This document shows, in pieces, positions 51,459-60,995 of a DNA stretch of 64,000 nt (position 1 is its first letter; the number at the start of each line of letters is the position of its first letter). The translations under genes and the position numbers were made by a program. A model generated the notes under the pieces. It made no database searches. It was not told where the DNA came from and saw only the letters and a list, made by a program, of their open reading frames with translations. The DNA is from Laedolimicola ammoniilytica. GTDB lineage: Bacteria; Bacillota; Clostridia; Lachnospirales; Lachnospiraceae. Where the stretch lies: NCBI RefSeq assembly GCF_025567165.1, contig NZ_JAOQKC010000006.1, positions 124,001 through 188,000 of the forward strand, in the 5' to 3' direction.

Positions 51459-52195
51459 CATTTTCCTCTCGCAATCAACCAAAGAAATTTGGTATTCGTA
51501 ATAAGATAACGCTTGAACAGGCGCTTCGGATCCTGCAGTAACCGATAGAACCATTCTAGGCTCAGCTTCTGCATCCACATGGGCGCCCGCTTAATATTGC
51601 CAGCAAAATAATCAAAGCCGGCTCCCACGCCTATCATAAGCCCCTGCACACGCCCTTCATGGGTCGCCATCCAACGCTCCTGCTTGGGCGCGCCAAGGCC
51701 TATCCAGACAAAATCAGCGCCGGATGCATTGATCCGCTCTACCGCCGCCTCATCTTCCTCCGGCGTCAGTGCCCGAAAGGGCGGCGATTCCAGGCCAGCG
51801 ATATCCAGTCCGTAGGTCTCTCCGAGCTTCTCCTCCAGCAGCTTCAGCGTCTCCGGCGTACTGCCGTAGAAATAATGCCGGTATCCATATTCCCGGGAGC
51901 ATTTAAAAATCTCCTGCATCAAATCCGGCCCGGTCACACGGTCCGCCCCCGCAAATCCCCGCTTCCTGCATACCACAGAAAGCGGCTTCCCATCAGGCAG
52001 CGCCAGCGCCGCTCCATTCTGCACCTTCCGATAGCTCTCCTCCTCGTAGCTCATGACAGTTGTATGAACATTAGAGATGCAGATATATTTTCCCCGCAGG
52101 GCAGATAAATTTTCACGAATATAGTTGAGGGCCGTTTTCATATCGACGGCCGCGATGTGTACGCCCAGGATTGGGCAGAGGGGTGGGGTGGTCAT
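51458..52195 (-). CDS. WecB/TagA/CpsF-family glycosyltransferase (GT26)
   Basis: 245 residues. The family core is complete: ISNVHTTVMSYEEESYRKV, ALPDGKPLSVVCRKRG, RVTGPDLMQEIF, YFYGSTPETLKLLEEKL, WIGLGAPKQERWM and GVGAGFDYFAGNIKRAP. TagA adds N-acetylmannosamine to undecaprenyl-PP-GlcNAc in wall teichoic acid, and WecG acts in enterobacterial common antigen. Here it probably adds the second sugar to the lipid carrier. It lies between the flippase and GT8-like genes. Confidence 0.93.
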   Translation of the reverse strand: MTTPPLCPILGVHIAAVDMKTALNYIRENLSALRGKYICISNVHTTVMSYEEESYRKVQNGAALALPDGKPLSVVCRKRGFAGADRVTGPDLMQEIFKCSREYGYRHYFYGSTPETLKLLEEKLGETYGLDIAGLESPPFRALTPEEDEAAVERINASGADFVWIGLGAPKQERWMATHEGRVQGLMIGVGAGFDYFAGNIKRAPMWMQKLSLEWFYRLLQDPKRLFKRYLITNTKFLWLIARGK

Positions 52196-52210
52196 GGGTG
52201 CGCCTTTCTC

Positions 52211-53737
52211 TTAATTCTTTGATTTTCTCTGAACAATTTCTTTCACAAAGTTCAAATAATACCGGAATTCATCTGTTTTTCCATAAATAAGAAGCAATAC
52301 TCCATTCGAAACAGCCATACAAATGATGCCCTTTACAATTAAGTTCAAAAATGTATTGCTTTTTATTATACCACATAAAAGATAGCTGGATAAACATATT
52401 AAGCTCATAATAAGGAAATCTTTTACATAACGCAGATAGTATTCCTTGGCGCTTACCTGAAATCCATATTTATATATAATGTGGATTTCTATGAGCAATC
52501 CCGCTACCAGCGCACTGGCTGTGGTTCCAAGCAGTACACTGATGACTCCGACTCTGTTCACCAAAAATATTCCAACCGCAAGATTTACCGCTGATTCCAG
52601 TATCGGTTTATATCTATCCTGCCAGAAGAGCCCCTTTGTATTCTTATATACATTCACCGGCTGACGCATTACATTAATGTAAAAATTCAGAGACATAATC
52701 AACGGAACCGCCATATTCATGCCGTATTTTTCTCCGAAAAACAATCTGATAAACGGTGATGAGAGACTCATCAAGGCCGTTGCACAGACTACCGCAAGCC
52801 AATAGGAGACAAAATTTAATTTCCAAAACATAGCTCTCGCGCTTTCTTTGGACTCTGACGCGACGAAATTTCCTACCGTAGCCGTAATAGCCGAAAACGG
52901 TATGGTAAAGAAATTCATTACATTAGTAAAAATCAAATTGTAATTACTGAACACGCCTGTTGTCGCAAGTCCCATAAATTTGGAAAGAATAATATTATCC
53001 GTTCCATTTACAAGGAAAGACGCTGTTCTATGCATGAACAATGCTTTTATATTCTTAAATAGACCTTTTTTTTCACTCCCCGTCAGTTCATAACTACTAT
53101 CTGTATCAAAATATTCCCGATACTGCTTTTGTGCTATTTCAGATAAAATTACATAATTTAAGATCGTACACAGGAACTGTACCGCTAAGTACAGTAAGTA
53201 GTTTCTGGTCAGGTATAATACCACCATCTGTCCCACCAGCTGTACAATTTTAAAAAATACATTTGAAATATTCTGTATATAATTTTTCTGAGCAACGGTT
53301 AATATCGTAATTTTGTGTGAAAAGAAATACGTAACTGTGGAATTCAGTAAAACAAGACAATAAATCAGCCTGATATGTTCCACATTGCCCGGATCTTTTA
53401 TGAAAAAATTAAGGAATGGGATCAGCGCCAACCCTACTGCCGTCACTCCTGCTCCAATTTTGTAATAAGAGCTCTTGTAAAATCGAATCAGGGCGTTCAC
53501 CCTTGGGATGTCCTGGTCTGCAAACGGTTTGTACATTGCAAAAACAATCGCGCTTCCCAGTCCGAGTTCCGCCACCGACAGCATATTCAGAATGTCTGAA
53601 AACAGTCCGTTTGCTCCCAGATACTCTTCACTTAAAAATAATACAAAAAATCTTCTATTAATAAATTGAAGCAATACGATTAAAATCTGGCTCGCAATCG
53701 CAAATCCACTATTTTTTAAAGCCTTGAATCTTCTCAT
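52211..53737 (-). CDS. Wzx-type lipid-linked oligosaccharide flippase
   Basis: 508 residues with about 14 membrane spans. The start SGFAIASQILIVLLQFINRR, a GANGLFSDIL loop and MSLSSPFIRLFFGEKYG match polysaccharide transporters of the MOP/Wzx superfamily. It would flip the undecaprenyl-linked repeat to the outer face, where the O-antigen-ligase-like protein of the first locus could polymerise or attach it. Base composition is lower in GC than the flanking housekeeping genes, as is common for such genes. Confidence 0.92.
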   Translation of the reverse strand: MRRFKALKNSGFAIASQILIVLLQFINRRFFVLFLSEEYLGANGLFSDILNMLSVAELGLGSAIVFAMYKPFADQDIPRVNALIRFYKSSYYKIGAGVTAVGLALIPFLNFFIKDPGNVEHIRLIYCLVLLNSTVTYFFSHKITILTVAQKNYIQNISNVFFKIVQLVGQMVVLYLTRNYLLYLAVQFLCTILNYVILSEIAQKQYREYFDTDSSYELTGSEKKGLFKNIKALFMHRTASFLVNGTDNIILSKFMGLATTGVFSNYNLIFTNVMNFFTIPFSAITATVGNFVASESKESARAMFWKLNFVSYWLAVVCATALMSLSSPFIRLFFGEKYGMNMAVPLIMSLNFYINVMRQPVNVYKNTKGLFWQDRYKPILESAVNLAVGIFLVNRVGVISVLLGTTASALVAGLLIEIHIIYKYGFQVSAKEYYLRYVKDFLIMSLICLSSYLLCGIIKSNTFLNLIVKGIICMAVSNGVLLLIYGKTDEFRYYLNFVKEIVQRKSKN

Positions 53738-53739
53738 TT

Positions 53740-54729
53740 CTATCTCTTACCCGCTATTCTTTTCGCTATCTGGCGTACTTTTCGCATTGTTGTAAAATAT
53801 AATGGAAAATATGCAATCAAAAATGCCTGTCTCCTGAGTTCTGATTTTCCCTGTAACTTTTTACAGGCTTTTTTACATTCCGTATGAATCTCTTTTTGAT
53901 ATTGCTCTAACCCGCCTATCTGTTCGTCATCCAGATATTTTTGCGCACAGACATACATACTTTCCAGGGTTTTTATATACTTTCTATATCCCAACTCCTG
54001 TATTTCTTTAGCATCGTGCCTGAGTGTCTCTTCATATAAGCCTCGCGCTGCGTCAATCGTAACCAGCCGGGCCTTGCTGAATTTTTTTGAAGTTATACTA
54101 TTTTCACGTATTACATAATCATATAGTACCTCTGGCAAAGTCTCGATCTGATTTGCCGCATAAATCAACTGATAAGTCACAAACTCGTCTTCGTGGAGGC
54201 ATCCCTCCGGAAAACGTATCCCAGAAAACATTGTATTTCTATATAACTTTCCCCATACAATGCTGTGAATCGCTGTTCCATTCAAATATGCATACATAGC
54301 CTCTTCTGGATTGAACGTTTTCCTTTCCTGGGTTACGTTTCTAATCACATTTCCATCTTCGCGGACTTCTTTGTAAGATCCACAGACCAGATCCGCTCCT
54401 GTCTCTTCCGCACGGGAAACCAGTAATTCTATCGCATTCTTTTCTATCCAGTCATCTGAATCTATGAAAAAAATATATTCTCCTGTGCATCGCTCCAGAC
54501 CGTAATTTCTCGCAGAAGACAAACCACCGTTCGCTTTGTGATACACTTTAATCCGTTCATCCGTGCTCTGTATTTCATCACATAGATTTCCGCTGTTGTC
54601 CGGCGAACCATCATCAATTAACAAAATTTCCAGGTTCGAATACGTCTGTTCTAATATAGAAGTCATGCATCTTTTCAAATATTTTTCCACATTATATACC
54701 GGCACAATGATAGAGACCAGCTTATTCAT
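53740..54729 (-). CDS. Glycosyltransferase family 2
   Basis: About 329 residues. The GT-A core is clear: VSIIVPVYNVEKYLKRCMTS, LLIDDGSPDNSG, KANGGLSSARNYGLE, and IFFIDSDDWIEKNAIELL with the DxD-type metal site. It builds one linkage of the repeat. The ATG at 54727-54729 lies inside the last codons of the GT10-like gene with AAGGTGG five bases upstream, so translation is coupled. Confidence 0.92.
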   Translation of the reverse strand: MNKLVSIIVPVYNVEKYLKRCMTSILEQTYSNLEILLIDDGSPDNSGNLCDEIQSTDERIKVYHKANGGLSSARNYGLERCTGEYIFFIDSDDWIEKNAIELLVSRAEETGADLVCGSYKEVREDGNVIRNVTQERKTFNPEEAMYAYLNGTAIHSIVWGKLYRNTMFSGIRFPEGCLHEDEFVTYQLIYAANQIETLPEVLYDYVIRENSITSKKFSKARLVTIDAARGLYEETLRHDAKEIQELGYRKYIKTLESMYVCAQKYLDDEQIGGLEQYQKEIHTECKKACKKLQGKSELRRQAFLIAYFPLYFTTMRKVRQIAKRIAGKR

Positions 54730-55717
54730 ACATTCCACCTTCTATTTTTTCAATCACTTTCCGACCTGTTATCTTCTGAAGCTTCATCAGAAAACCATGT
54801 GCCCGCTTATATACCCAATATCTTCTCTGATAGCTTTTCCCCCAAAATACTCGGTTTCTCCTATATGCAGCTTCCACAGATTGTTCCACAATATGTGTTA
54901 TAAATTGCTCCAGTTTTTCCTGCATCTTCTCCGGTTGAATTTTTTCTGAAAAAGCAGGTTCTGACAAATATTTCAAATACAGCTCGTCATCTTCATCTAC
55001 TCTTTTTACATAAGCAACCAATTCCTCCAGGCTTGGAAAATCCGTCACATTAATAAACGCCCGTTCATTATAATCCCTTGTTATATCGGCCGCTCCCCAA
55101 TATATCGGTATCGTTCCCGCCGCAAAAGCCTGCATAATCTTTTCGGTAATGTATCCATTATGTCTGCTGTTTTCACATGCAATCGAAAACTTGTGTTTCC
55201 TTTCAAATTCTCTTTTAGAATCTACTCTTTTTCCCTGATAGGTATTAAAAACCTTCCCCCCTGCATTGATATTCTTATATTGATTCACTGCCCTGAAAAT
55301 CTCCGTACGCATCTCGTCTGCATCCGCATTCGAATACACAAAACTGCAAAATTCTGTTTTACCGGCCAGTGTCATTTCTGCATTCAAATGCTTTTTGAGC
55401 GCCGCATCCAAATCTTCCCGATATTCCTTCATAACAAAATAAAATGGGCATCTCAAATAGCGATCTTCAAACTCCATTCGTTCAAATCCAATCGCATAAT
55501 CGCACATTTGAAAATCCGGGCAGATGTTCTCCCCTGTCACAAAAATACGTACGCAGTCATACTTTATATAATCATCATTAAACACCGAGTAAAACAGATA
55601 TTCCGGTGTCTCCGACAGAACAACTTCATAATTTTTTTTCAGGATATCTAAAATAAAATTATCATTCTCATTAAAGTTCTTCCAAAATCCAGTAAATTTG
55701 ATTTTAATTGTTTTCAT
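54722..55717 (-). CDS. GT10 fucosyltransferase-like enzyme
   Basis: 331 residues. The GT10 signature is present in the C-terminal half: KHKFSIACENSRHNGYITEK, then IMQAFAAGTIPIYWGA, and INVTDFPSLEELVAYV. Known members transfer fucose from GDP-fucose in alpha-1,3/4 linkage, as in Helicobacter pylori Lewis-antigen synthesis. No GDP-fucose synthesis gene is in the window. The C-terminus is basic and amphipathic, as seen in membrane-associated members. Its start overlaps the preceding gene (ATGA). Donor specificity needs testing since some relatives use other GDP sugars. Confidence 0.87.
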   Translation of the reverse strand: MKTIKIKFTGFWKNFNENDNFILDILKKNYEVVLSETPEYLFYSVFNDDYIKYDCVRIFVTGENICPDFQMCDYAIGFERMEFEDRYLRCPFYFVMKEYREDLDAALKKHLNAEMTLAGKTEFCSFVYSNADADEMRTEIFRAVNQYKNINAGGKVFNTYQGKRVDSKREFERKHKFSIACENSRHNGYITEKIMQAFAAGTIPIYWGAADITRDYNERAFINVTDFPSLEELVAYVKRVDEDDELYLKYLSEPAFSEKIQPEKMQEKLEQFITHIVEQSVEAAYRRNRVFWGKSYQRRYWVYKRAHGFLMKLQKITGRKVIEKIEGGMYE

Positions 55718-56973
55718 TTTTTACCTACACATTTCTTAATGACTGCTTTTATTTCTCCCAGACTTTTCTCTGTTCCAAATACGACCTGAATCCTTCGATT
55801 TATGATTCTCAGCCATTTTCCCTGATTGCTGAAAAATCCTGTTGGCTTCTGATAGACAGCCGGTACGTCCATCTTTACTTCTTCTAACACTTTCATCCAT
55901 TCTTTTGTCAGCTTTTCCGGATCAAAAGCGTCACAGACAAACTTTTGAGCATTTTTTCCCAATGTCTGATTTAATTTTCTATCCTGAAGAAGCCGGATCA
56001 CGTCATCCGCAAGCTTCTTTTCTTTATGATACATCAAACCTGTCTCGTGGTGTCTGACAGTATCCAACAATCCATTTTTCGCTTTTGTGACAATGGGAAT
56101 CCCACAAGCCTCCATCTCCACTGCACTGAGTCCAAATGTCTCTGTACAGGCTGAAGGATTGATAATTCCTACTGCTGTTTTATTAAATATTTCATACTTT
56201 TCCTGTCCCAAAACTCCACAAAAATGAACAGAGTTTAGAATTTTCCCCTGTTCACCCGTGAGATAAGGCACAAAGCGTTTTTCATACTCCGAATCCGCTA
56301 TTCCATACTCTCCCAGTCTGGCACCCTTACTATACAGGGAACCGCTTCCTATCACGTACAGCTCTGCATCTGGTACCTGCTCAACAATCTTCTTCCATTG
56401 TTCCGCCAGAATATGAAAGCCCTTGCTTGGAATAATGCTCCCCATATAGGTTACAATCTTCTCATAATCATCTTTTCTCTGATATTGAGCCAGCTTTCCG
56501 TAAAACATATTAAATACATATGTTGCCTTTTTGCAGATGCGATGATCAATATACTGATCATACTGCTGACGTCCTACAAATACAACTCTCTTTATATTGG
56601 CACAGTCTGCCACTTTCGCGGCTTCCCCCTCCTTAAAAGGACTATGTACCCATAGTACTATCTTGCAAGCTGCCCGGGACATCGCATGATAGTCTTCCAG
56701 TATTTCCGGCTGTACACAGATAAATGCATCCTGATCTGATGCATCCTGCAGAGCCTGCTCAAAATTCTCTATTTTCTTTATTTTTACCTTTTCTGGGAAA
56801 ATCGTATCATTATATTGATAGACTGTAATACGATACTCTTCATACTCTGACAGATACCGCACAAGCATTCCGATACAGAACTGTGTTCCTCCCACCCCAG
56901 GATTACCCAGTTCCGGATGTCGCATATCCCGTTCGGGTGTCAATTTTTGTCCATAGAGAATTCCTATCTTCAT
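55714..56973 (-). CDS. Glycosyltransferase family 4-like, second copy type
   Basis: 419 residues, GT-B. The C-terminal domain has VTYMGSIIPSKGFHILAEQW, then the donor-binding NPSACTETFGLSAVEMEACGI with the conserved Glu residues. The N-terminal part (MKIGILYGQKLTPERDMRHP; GVGGTQFC) resembles group-1 glycosyltransferases. It overlaps the GT10-like gene by 4 bp and follows a GT2 gene by 7 bp. Confidence 0.9.
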   Translation of the reverse strand: MKIGILYGQKLTPERDMRHPELGNPGVGGTQFCIGMLVRYLSEYEEYRITVYQYNDTIFPEKVKIKKIENFEQALQDASDQDAFICVQPEILEDYHAMSRAACKIVLWVHSPFKEGEAAKVADCANIKRVVFVGRQQYDQYIDHRICKKATYVFNMFYGKLAQYQRKDDYEKIVTYMGSIIPSKGFHILAEQWKKIVEQVPDAELYVIGSGSLYSKGARLGEYGIADSEYEKRFVPYLTGEQGKILNSVHFCGVLGQEKYEIFNKTAVGIINPSACTETFGLSAVEMEACGIPIVTKAKNGLLDTVRHHETGLMYHKEKKLADDVIRLLQDRKLNQTLGKNAQKFVCDAFDPEKLTKEWMKVLEEVKMDVPAVYQKPTGFFSNQGKWLRIINRRIQVVFGTEKSLGEIKAVIKKCVGKK

Positions 56974-56980
56974 GCTCTTC

Positions 56981-57829
56981 TTACTCCCATGCTCGCTTTT
57001 TTCTAAGTCCCAGCATATTCAAAATATCTTTGCAGATTTGTTTTGCCAATGATATGCTCTCATTTTTTATCAGACTTCCATATACCCATATTCTATCCGA
57101 TACCGGCAATGTAGGCATGTACTGTGCCCGAAGGGTTTTCCAAACCGCTTTATGTTTCTCCTTTGCTGCGCTCGATAATCCTTGTGCTGTAATTCGATAG
57201 GCTGAGCCTGTTTCATCCGTACACACGAACTCACACTTTTCAGAAATTTTCAACAAAATTTCCGTATCCTCATATAAATTTTGTCCTTCCGTATACCCTC
57301 CTGTATCAAGAAACAGTTGGCGTCGCAGACAGTAATCGCGTGGCAGCTGAATATTTTTCTGACTCAAGAAATCACGGGATAAAATTCCTCTATCAAATCT
57401 TTTTCTTGTCTGATAGTCCCACAAATACTCTCCTTTTGAATCAACAGCTCTAAGCTTGGAAAAGGCTCCAATATTTTTTTTGCCTGCCTTCTCCATATTT
57501 AAAATGAGATTCATTTCATTATTCAATTTTTCCGGATTTATGTAATAATCATCCGCATCCAAAAATGTAATATATTCTCCCAAAGCCTCCGCCGCCCCTG
57601 TATTTCTGGCATGGGACACTCCTCCGTTTTCTTTCAGAAAAATCCCTTTGATCCATGGATACGCCTTTGTGTATTCTTCTATTTTTCTGCGGGAATCATC
57701 TGTTGAACAGTCATCCACAAGCAACACTTCCAGGGGGCGATACGTCTGTTTCAAAATTCCTCCCACGCAATCATCCAGATATTTACTGTTATTGTAATTT
57801 GGAATTACAATGCTTAAAAGCGGTTTCAT
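56981..57829 (-). CDS. Glycosyltransferase family 2, second copy type
   Basis: 282 residues. LSIVIPNYNNSKYLDDCVGG, VLLVDDCSTDDSRRKIEEY, LKENGGVSHARNTG and YITFLDADDYYINPEKLN mark the GT2 GT-A domain with its metal-binding Asp pair. The tail is short. GAGGATAG lies just before the ATG. It lies between an unassigned gene and the GT4-like gene. Confidence 0.92.
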   Translation of the reverse strand: MKPLLSIVIPNYNNSKYLDDCVGGILKQTYRPLEVLLVDDCSTDDSRRKIEEYTKAYPWIKGIFLKENGGVSHARNTGAAEALGEYITFLDADDYYINPEKLNNEMNLILNMEKAGKKNIGAFSKLRAVDSKGEYLWDYQTRKRFDRGILSRDFLSQKNIQLPRDYCLRRQLFLDTGGYTEGQNLYEDTEILLKISEKCEFVCTDETGSAYRITAQGLSSAAKEKHKAVWKTLRAQYMPTLPVSDRIWVYGSLIKNESISLAKQICKDILNMLGLRKKRAWE

Positions 57830-57838
57830 TTTCTATCC

Positions 57839-58564
57839 TCATTGATTTTTATAGAGCTTCAATTTACACAGTATATTTTTTATCTGATATTTCCACTCTG
57901 TTGTCCCATAGGAGATTCCAATGCTACCGGATGTTCCCTGAAATCTGGGATATTCCGGCGTATTTCTGAAAGCAAGCCTATTTTCTTTCAGGCATTTCCA
58001 GAACAGGTGCTCTATATAAATTCCGTCTTTATCTCTTACCTGCATATATAGTTCTAAAAAATACGTTTCATATACTTTTATAGGAATTTTATAAAACTTT
58101 GTGTCCGTCTGCTTATCTTTCCCATATATCTTTACTGGATTAAAATAGAGGATTCCTTTTTTCATTTTTTCTATAATTTCATCCAGGTTTTCAACCGTTA
58201 CACGTCCTGTAAGCTTTATAAACTCTTTTTCATTTTTCAAAAATCTACTATTATGAAGGGCATATTTTATTACTTCACCTTCTCCATAGCCTTTTCCATA
58301 CTTCGCTACTTTATCCCCGTCTCCCTGGAAACTCAGAATCTCCAGTTTATTTTCCGGTTTTCCATCGTACAGCTGCTCTCTCAGTTTCTCTACGGCCTGT
58401 TCGTCACCGCTGTTTTCGCAAAATACCACCTTATCCACAGACTTCGCCGCCATAAGCTTCTTCAGGCTTTCCGCATATTCTCCTATTCTTTTATCCCGAT
58501 CTACCAGCTGCAATGCAAATACATTTTCCCCTGGAACCAGAGTGCCTGTAACCAAAACGATCAT
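57839..58564 (-). CDS. Unassigned protein of the polysaccharide operon
   Basis: 241 residues, soluble, no signal peptide. It opens MIVLVTGTLVPGENVFALQL, then has KYGKGYGEGEVIKYALHNS, FIKLTGRVTVENLDEIIEKM and a basic C-terminus. The block with a KGxGEG loop followed by KLTGR is reminiscent of GT-A-like nucleotide-sugar enzymes but I see no certain DxD, so function is not assigned. GAGGAG and the 9-bp gap to the GT2 gene show it is part of the operon. It could be a glycosyltransferase of an undescribed family or a modifying enzyme. Confidence 0.7.
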   Translation of the reverse strand: MIVLVTGTLVPGENVFALQLVDRDKRIGEYAESLKKLMAAKSVDKVVFCENSGDEQAVEKLREQLYDGKPENKLEILSFQGDGDKVAKYGKGYGEGEVIKYALHNSRFLKNEKEFIKLTGRVTVENLDEIIEKMKKGILYFNPVKIYGKDKQTDTKFYKIPIKVYETYFLELYMQVRDKDGIYIEHLFWKCLKENRLAFRNTPEYPRFQGTSGSIGISYGTTEWKYQIKNILCKLKLYKNQ

Positions 58565-58583
58565 AAAACCTTTCTCCTCATTA

Positions 58584-59369
58584 TCAGAACTTCACCAGGG
58601 TATAATGCTCCGTTATATATAAAATCTGAATTTCCCCATTACTCTCCAGCTCATCCAATCGCGGCATCGGTGCGTTCACATCCGGAGCGACAATCATGTA
58701 ATTCGCTCCCAAATCACTGGCCGTATTGATCAGATACTGTGAATCAAACATTCCCGCTGTCATCTTGTTATGAAGATCCTGAATTTCATCCGGATATGCG
58801 CCTTCTTCTCCGATATCGGAACCATACAGCAGATGGATACTGCCGGAAACTTGCCGAAGCAACGGCAGAAAATCATCGTCTGCTATCACGGTTTTGTCTC
58901 CGTCTAAAGCATCCAGAATCAGGCAGATCTCCATCTGTTCTTCCAAATCCGGGTTTCGGGTACTGTAGCCATTCTGACTCCAGTCAGCTCTCCAGTATAC
59001 ACAGCTTCCCGCCCACCAGACGAGGCACAGCGCAAAGACGAGCCAGACTATTTTCTGGGAAACCTTTTTCAGGCGGCTCATCCAATGCACGAACACATAC
59101 GCCATCATCTGCACCACCGGAAGTGCCCAGAGCAGATGGAAATAGGTTCCTTCTCCGGTCAGATATCTGGTACAAACCCAGGTAAATGGCAGGAAACAGA
59201 AAAGCAGAATCCATCCCATACTGAATCCCAGGTATCCCCGCACCAAACGATTTTTCTTTTTTAATCCGTATACATAAAGCAGCGACACCAGAAACAGGGC
59301 AAAATAGCCCTGATAGGTCATCACATCCTGATGCCATGTAGTATGCAGAAACTCAATCAGCTCTTTCAT
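58584..59369 (-). CDS. Membrane protein, C-terminal-half partner of pair B
   Basis: 261 residues. Five or so membrane spans fill the first 145 residues, followed by an extracytoplasmic domain (DDDFLPLLRQVSGSIHLLYG, then VAPDVNAPMPRLDELESNG). The order, spans then a globular tail, parallels the 60242-60982 gene in the second pair. It overlaps the preceding gene by 17 bp with its own GAGAGGAG site, so it is translated separately. The arrangement resembles the distal half of large membrane glycosyltransferases of the GT-C/DUF6077 kind; function is unknown. Confidence 0.72.
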   Translation of the reverse strand: MKELIEFLHTTWHQDVMTYQGYFALFLVSLLYVYGLKKKNRLVRGYLGFSMGWILLFCFLPFTWVCTRYLTGEGTYFHLLWALPVVQMMAYVFVHWMSRLKKVSQKIVWLVFALCLVWWAGSCVYWRADWSQNGYSTRNPDLEEQMEICLILDALDGDKTVIADDDFLPLLRQVSGSIHLLYGSDIGEEGAYPDEIQDLHNKMTAGMFDSQYLINTASDLGANYMIVAPDVNAPMPRLDELESNGEIQILYITEHYTLVKF

Positions 59370-60240
59370 GTTCTGCTCCTCTCATTACTGCTGCTACAAA
59401 TTTTACCAAAAGCCAGATCACAGCCGGAATCATAATGCACACCCGTATGGAATCGTTCGTCCACGGATAAAGCATCAAAAACGAACCCCATATCCACTGC
59501 TTTGCTGCTCCAAAAATATTCAACACACAAACAGCAATCCCATATAGAAGACCCTTCCACTTTTTCCCTCCCAGCAGTTCCAGGCCAATGCCGTACTGCA
59601 TGCTGTAAAACAGGCAGAGCAGCCAGACCGGAATTATCTTATATACCAGGCTTAATGTATTTCCCGGGAATAAATATCCAATCAGTGCATAAAATACCGT
59701 GTAAACCGGATAACGCACGATTGCCTGTCCCTCGTAATAGGGAAGACCTGTCATCGGATTCGTAGCTCTGAGATTGCCATCCTCTAAAATCGTATTGATA
59801 TAAATCGCCATACGATCCCCGTTGTATTTTTCCTGAATCGTTCCATTTTTTGAAATCTGAAGCCCTATCAGCCCGATAAAGATAAACGCCAAAAGAACTG
59901 CTGCCGTTATCGCTTTCCAATCGCGTTCCATCGGCGCAGTTTCTTTTTTTTGTCTCTTTTGTTTTCCGCCCTGTATTCCGGCTTTCACAATCCAACCTAT
60001 CGCAAGAATCGTTACTGCCAGGCTTACTACCCTGTATATGCCATAGACTCCAGCCAGTTCCCAGCGAACCAATTTACCAAGACAAAGAACTCCCCAGAGT
60101 GAAGCGAATTCCCACAGCACTCCCTCCCACCAGTAACGTGTCCGCATTTTCAATGGTTGCCTCAGCAGAAGTTCCGCAAAGCATCCGGCCAACACCGGAT
60201 ACAGGAACAGGTAATATGCTATTTTTATCATATTCATCAT
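59353..60240 (-). CDS. DUF6077-like membrane protein, N-terminal half of pair B
   Basis: 295 residues with about eight spans and one extracytoplasmic loop (GDRMAIYINTILEDGNL, then LPYYEGQAIVRYPVYTVFY). The loop resembles that of the 60996-62069 protein (DVMTSLYTNTIQQYSYIDGG, YLLQMYPIHTAVVS). It looks like the N-terminal half of DUF6077/GT-C-type proteins, which are normally single chains of several hundred residues. It starts one base after the stop of the 60242-60982 gene, so all four are co-transcribed. Confidence 0.7.
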   Translation of the reverse strand: MMNMIKIAYYLFLYPVLAGCFAELLLRQPLKMRTRYWWEGVLWEFASLWGVLCLGKLVRWELAGVYGIYRVVSLAVTILAIGWIVKAGIQGGKQKRQKKETAPMERDWKAITAAVLLAFIFIGLIGLQISKNGTIQEKYNGDRMAIYINTILEDGNLRATNPMTGLPYYEGQAIVRYPVYTVFYALIGYLFPGNTLSLVYKIIPVWLLCLFYSMQYGIGLELLGGKKWKGLLYGIAVCVLNIFGAAKQWIWGSFLMLYPWTNDSIRVCIMIPAVIWLLVKFVAAVMRGAEHERAD

Positions 60241-60241
60241 T

Positions 60242-60982
60242 CTATTTCACCCGATAAATCTTACTCTTATCTGTCTCGGCCACCAGTTCAAAGTACTGGC
60301 CGCCGTCGAGAACGGTGGTATCTTTATTCATTACCATGTACTGCAGATACTGACCTACAAGCCAATCGTGATATTCCTGTGTATCCCAGGAGATTTCTTC
60401 CTGTTTCGCCTGGTTTAACGGTTCTGAAACCGCCGGCTGCCAATACATAATTTTGATAGAAGCATCATATTGTCTTGCTGTCAAATATAGGTTTTCATCT
60501 TCGTAGAATACCCAAGGTTCTTCTGCCCCATCTTTGTGAATCAATTCTGTTGTTAGCAGTAATTCGTTCTGTACCTTATAAATATTCTCGGTCCGGTATG
60601 TTTCCGTGTCTATATTTATCGTGAAAAACGTAATAACTACCAGAAATATACCCAGGAATATCCTTTTCCTATTAGACTGTATCTTATCAAATAGCTGAAC
60701 TCCCACGTACCCCACAATCAATAATACCGGATACATCCACAGAAAGCGATAGGCTCTTGATTCAAACCCAAATTTTGTATATAAAAGATTCATGGTATAG
60801 GAGTTCATTATAAAAATTGTATAGAAAACACTGGGAAAAATAACAGCCTTTTTTAACACTTCATTTTTTCCCTGATAAATCACATAACAGCCCGCTGCCA
60901 TCAATAGAATCCAGACAGAATCTCCTATCCGTGCGAACTGAACTCCCCGGTAAAACTCATACAATTGGTTCAATAATTCCAT
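60242..60982 (-). CDS. Membrane protein, C-terminal-half partner of pair A
   Basis: 246 residues. Four or five spans (about 20-145) are followed by a soluble domain (PWVFYEDENLYLTARQYDAS, then YFELVAETDKSKIYRVK). It begins 13 bp after the 60996-62069 gene with its own GAGG site and in a different frame, so it is not a simple frameshift product. It corresponds in layout to the 58584-59369 gene in pair B. Function unknown; likely works with its partner in the polysaccharide system. Confidence 0.7.
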   Translation of the reverse strand: MELLNQLYEFYRGVQFARIGDSVWILLMAAGCYVIYQGKNEVLKKAVIFPSVFYTIFIMNSYTMNLLYTKFGFESRAYRFLWMYPVLLIVGYVGVQLFDKIQSNRKRIFLGIFLVVITFFTINIDTETYRTENIYKVQNELLLTTELIHKDGAEEPWVFYEDENLYLTARQYDASIKIMYWQPAVSEPLNQAKQEEISWDTQEYHDWLVGQYLQYMVMNKDTTVLDGGQYFELVAETDKSKIYRVK

Positions 60983-60995
60983 ATTATAACCTCAT

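Noticed and set aside
59353..59369. Frameshift splitting one long gene into 59353-60240 and 58584-59369
   Set aside because: The downstream half has its own strong RBS, and the neighbouring pair is split at the equivalent place, so two real genes are more likely than a sequencing error.
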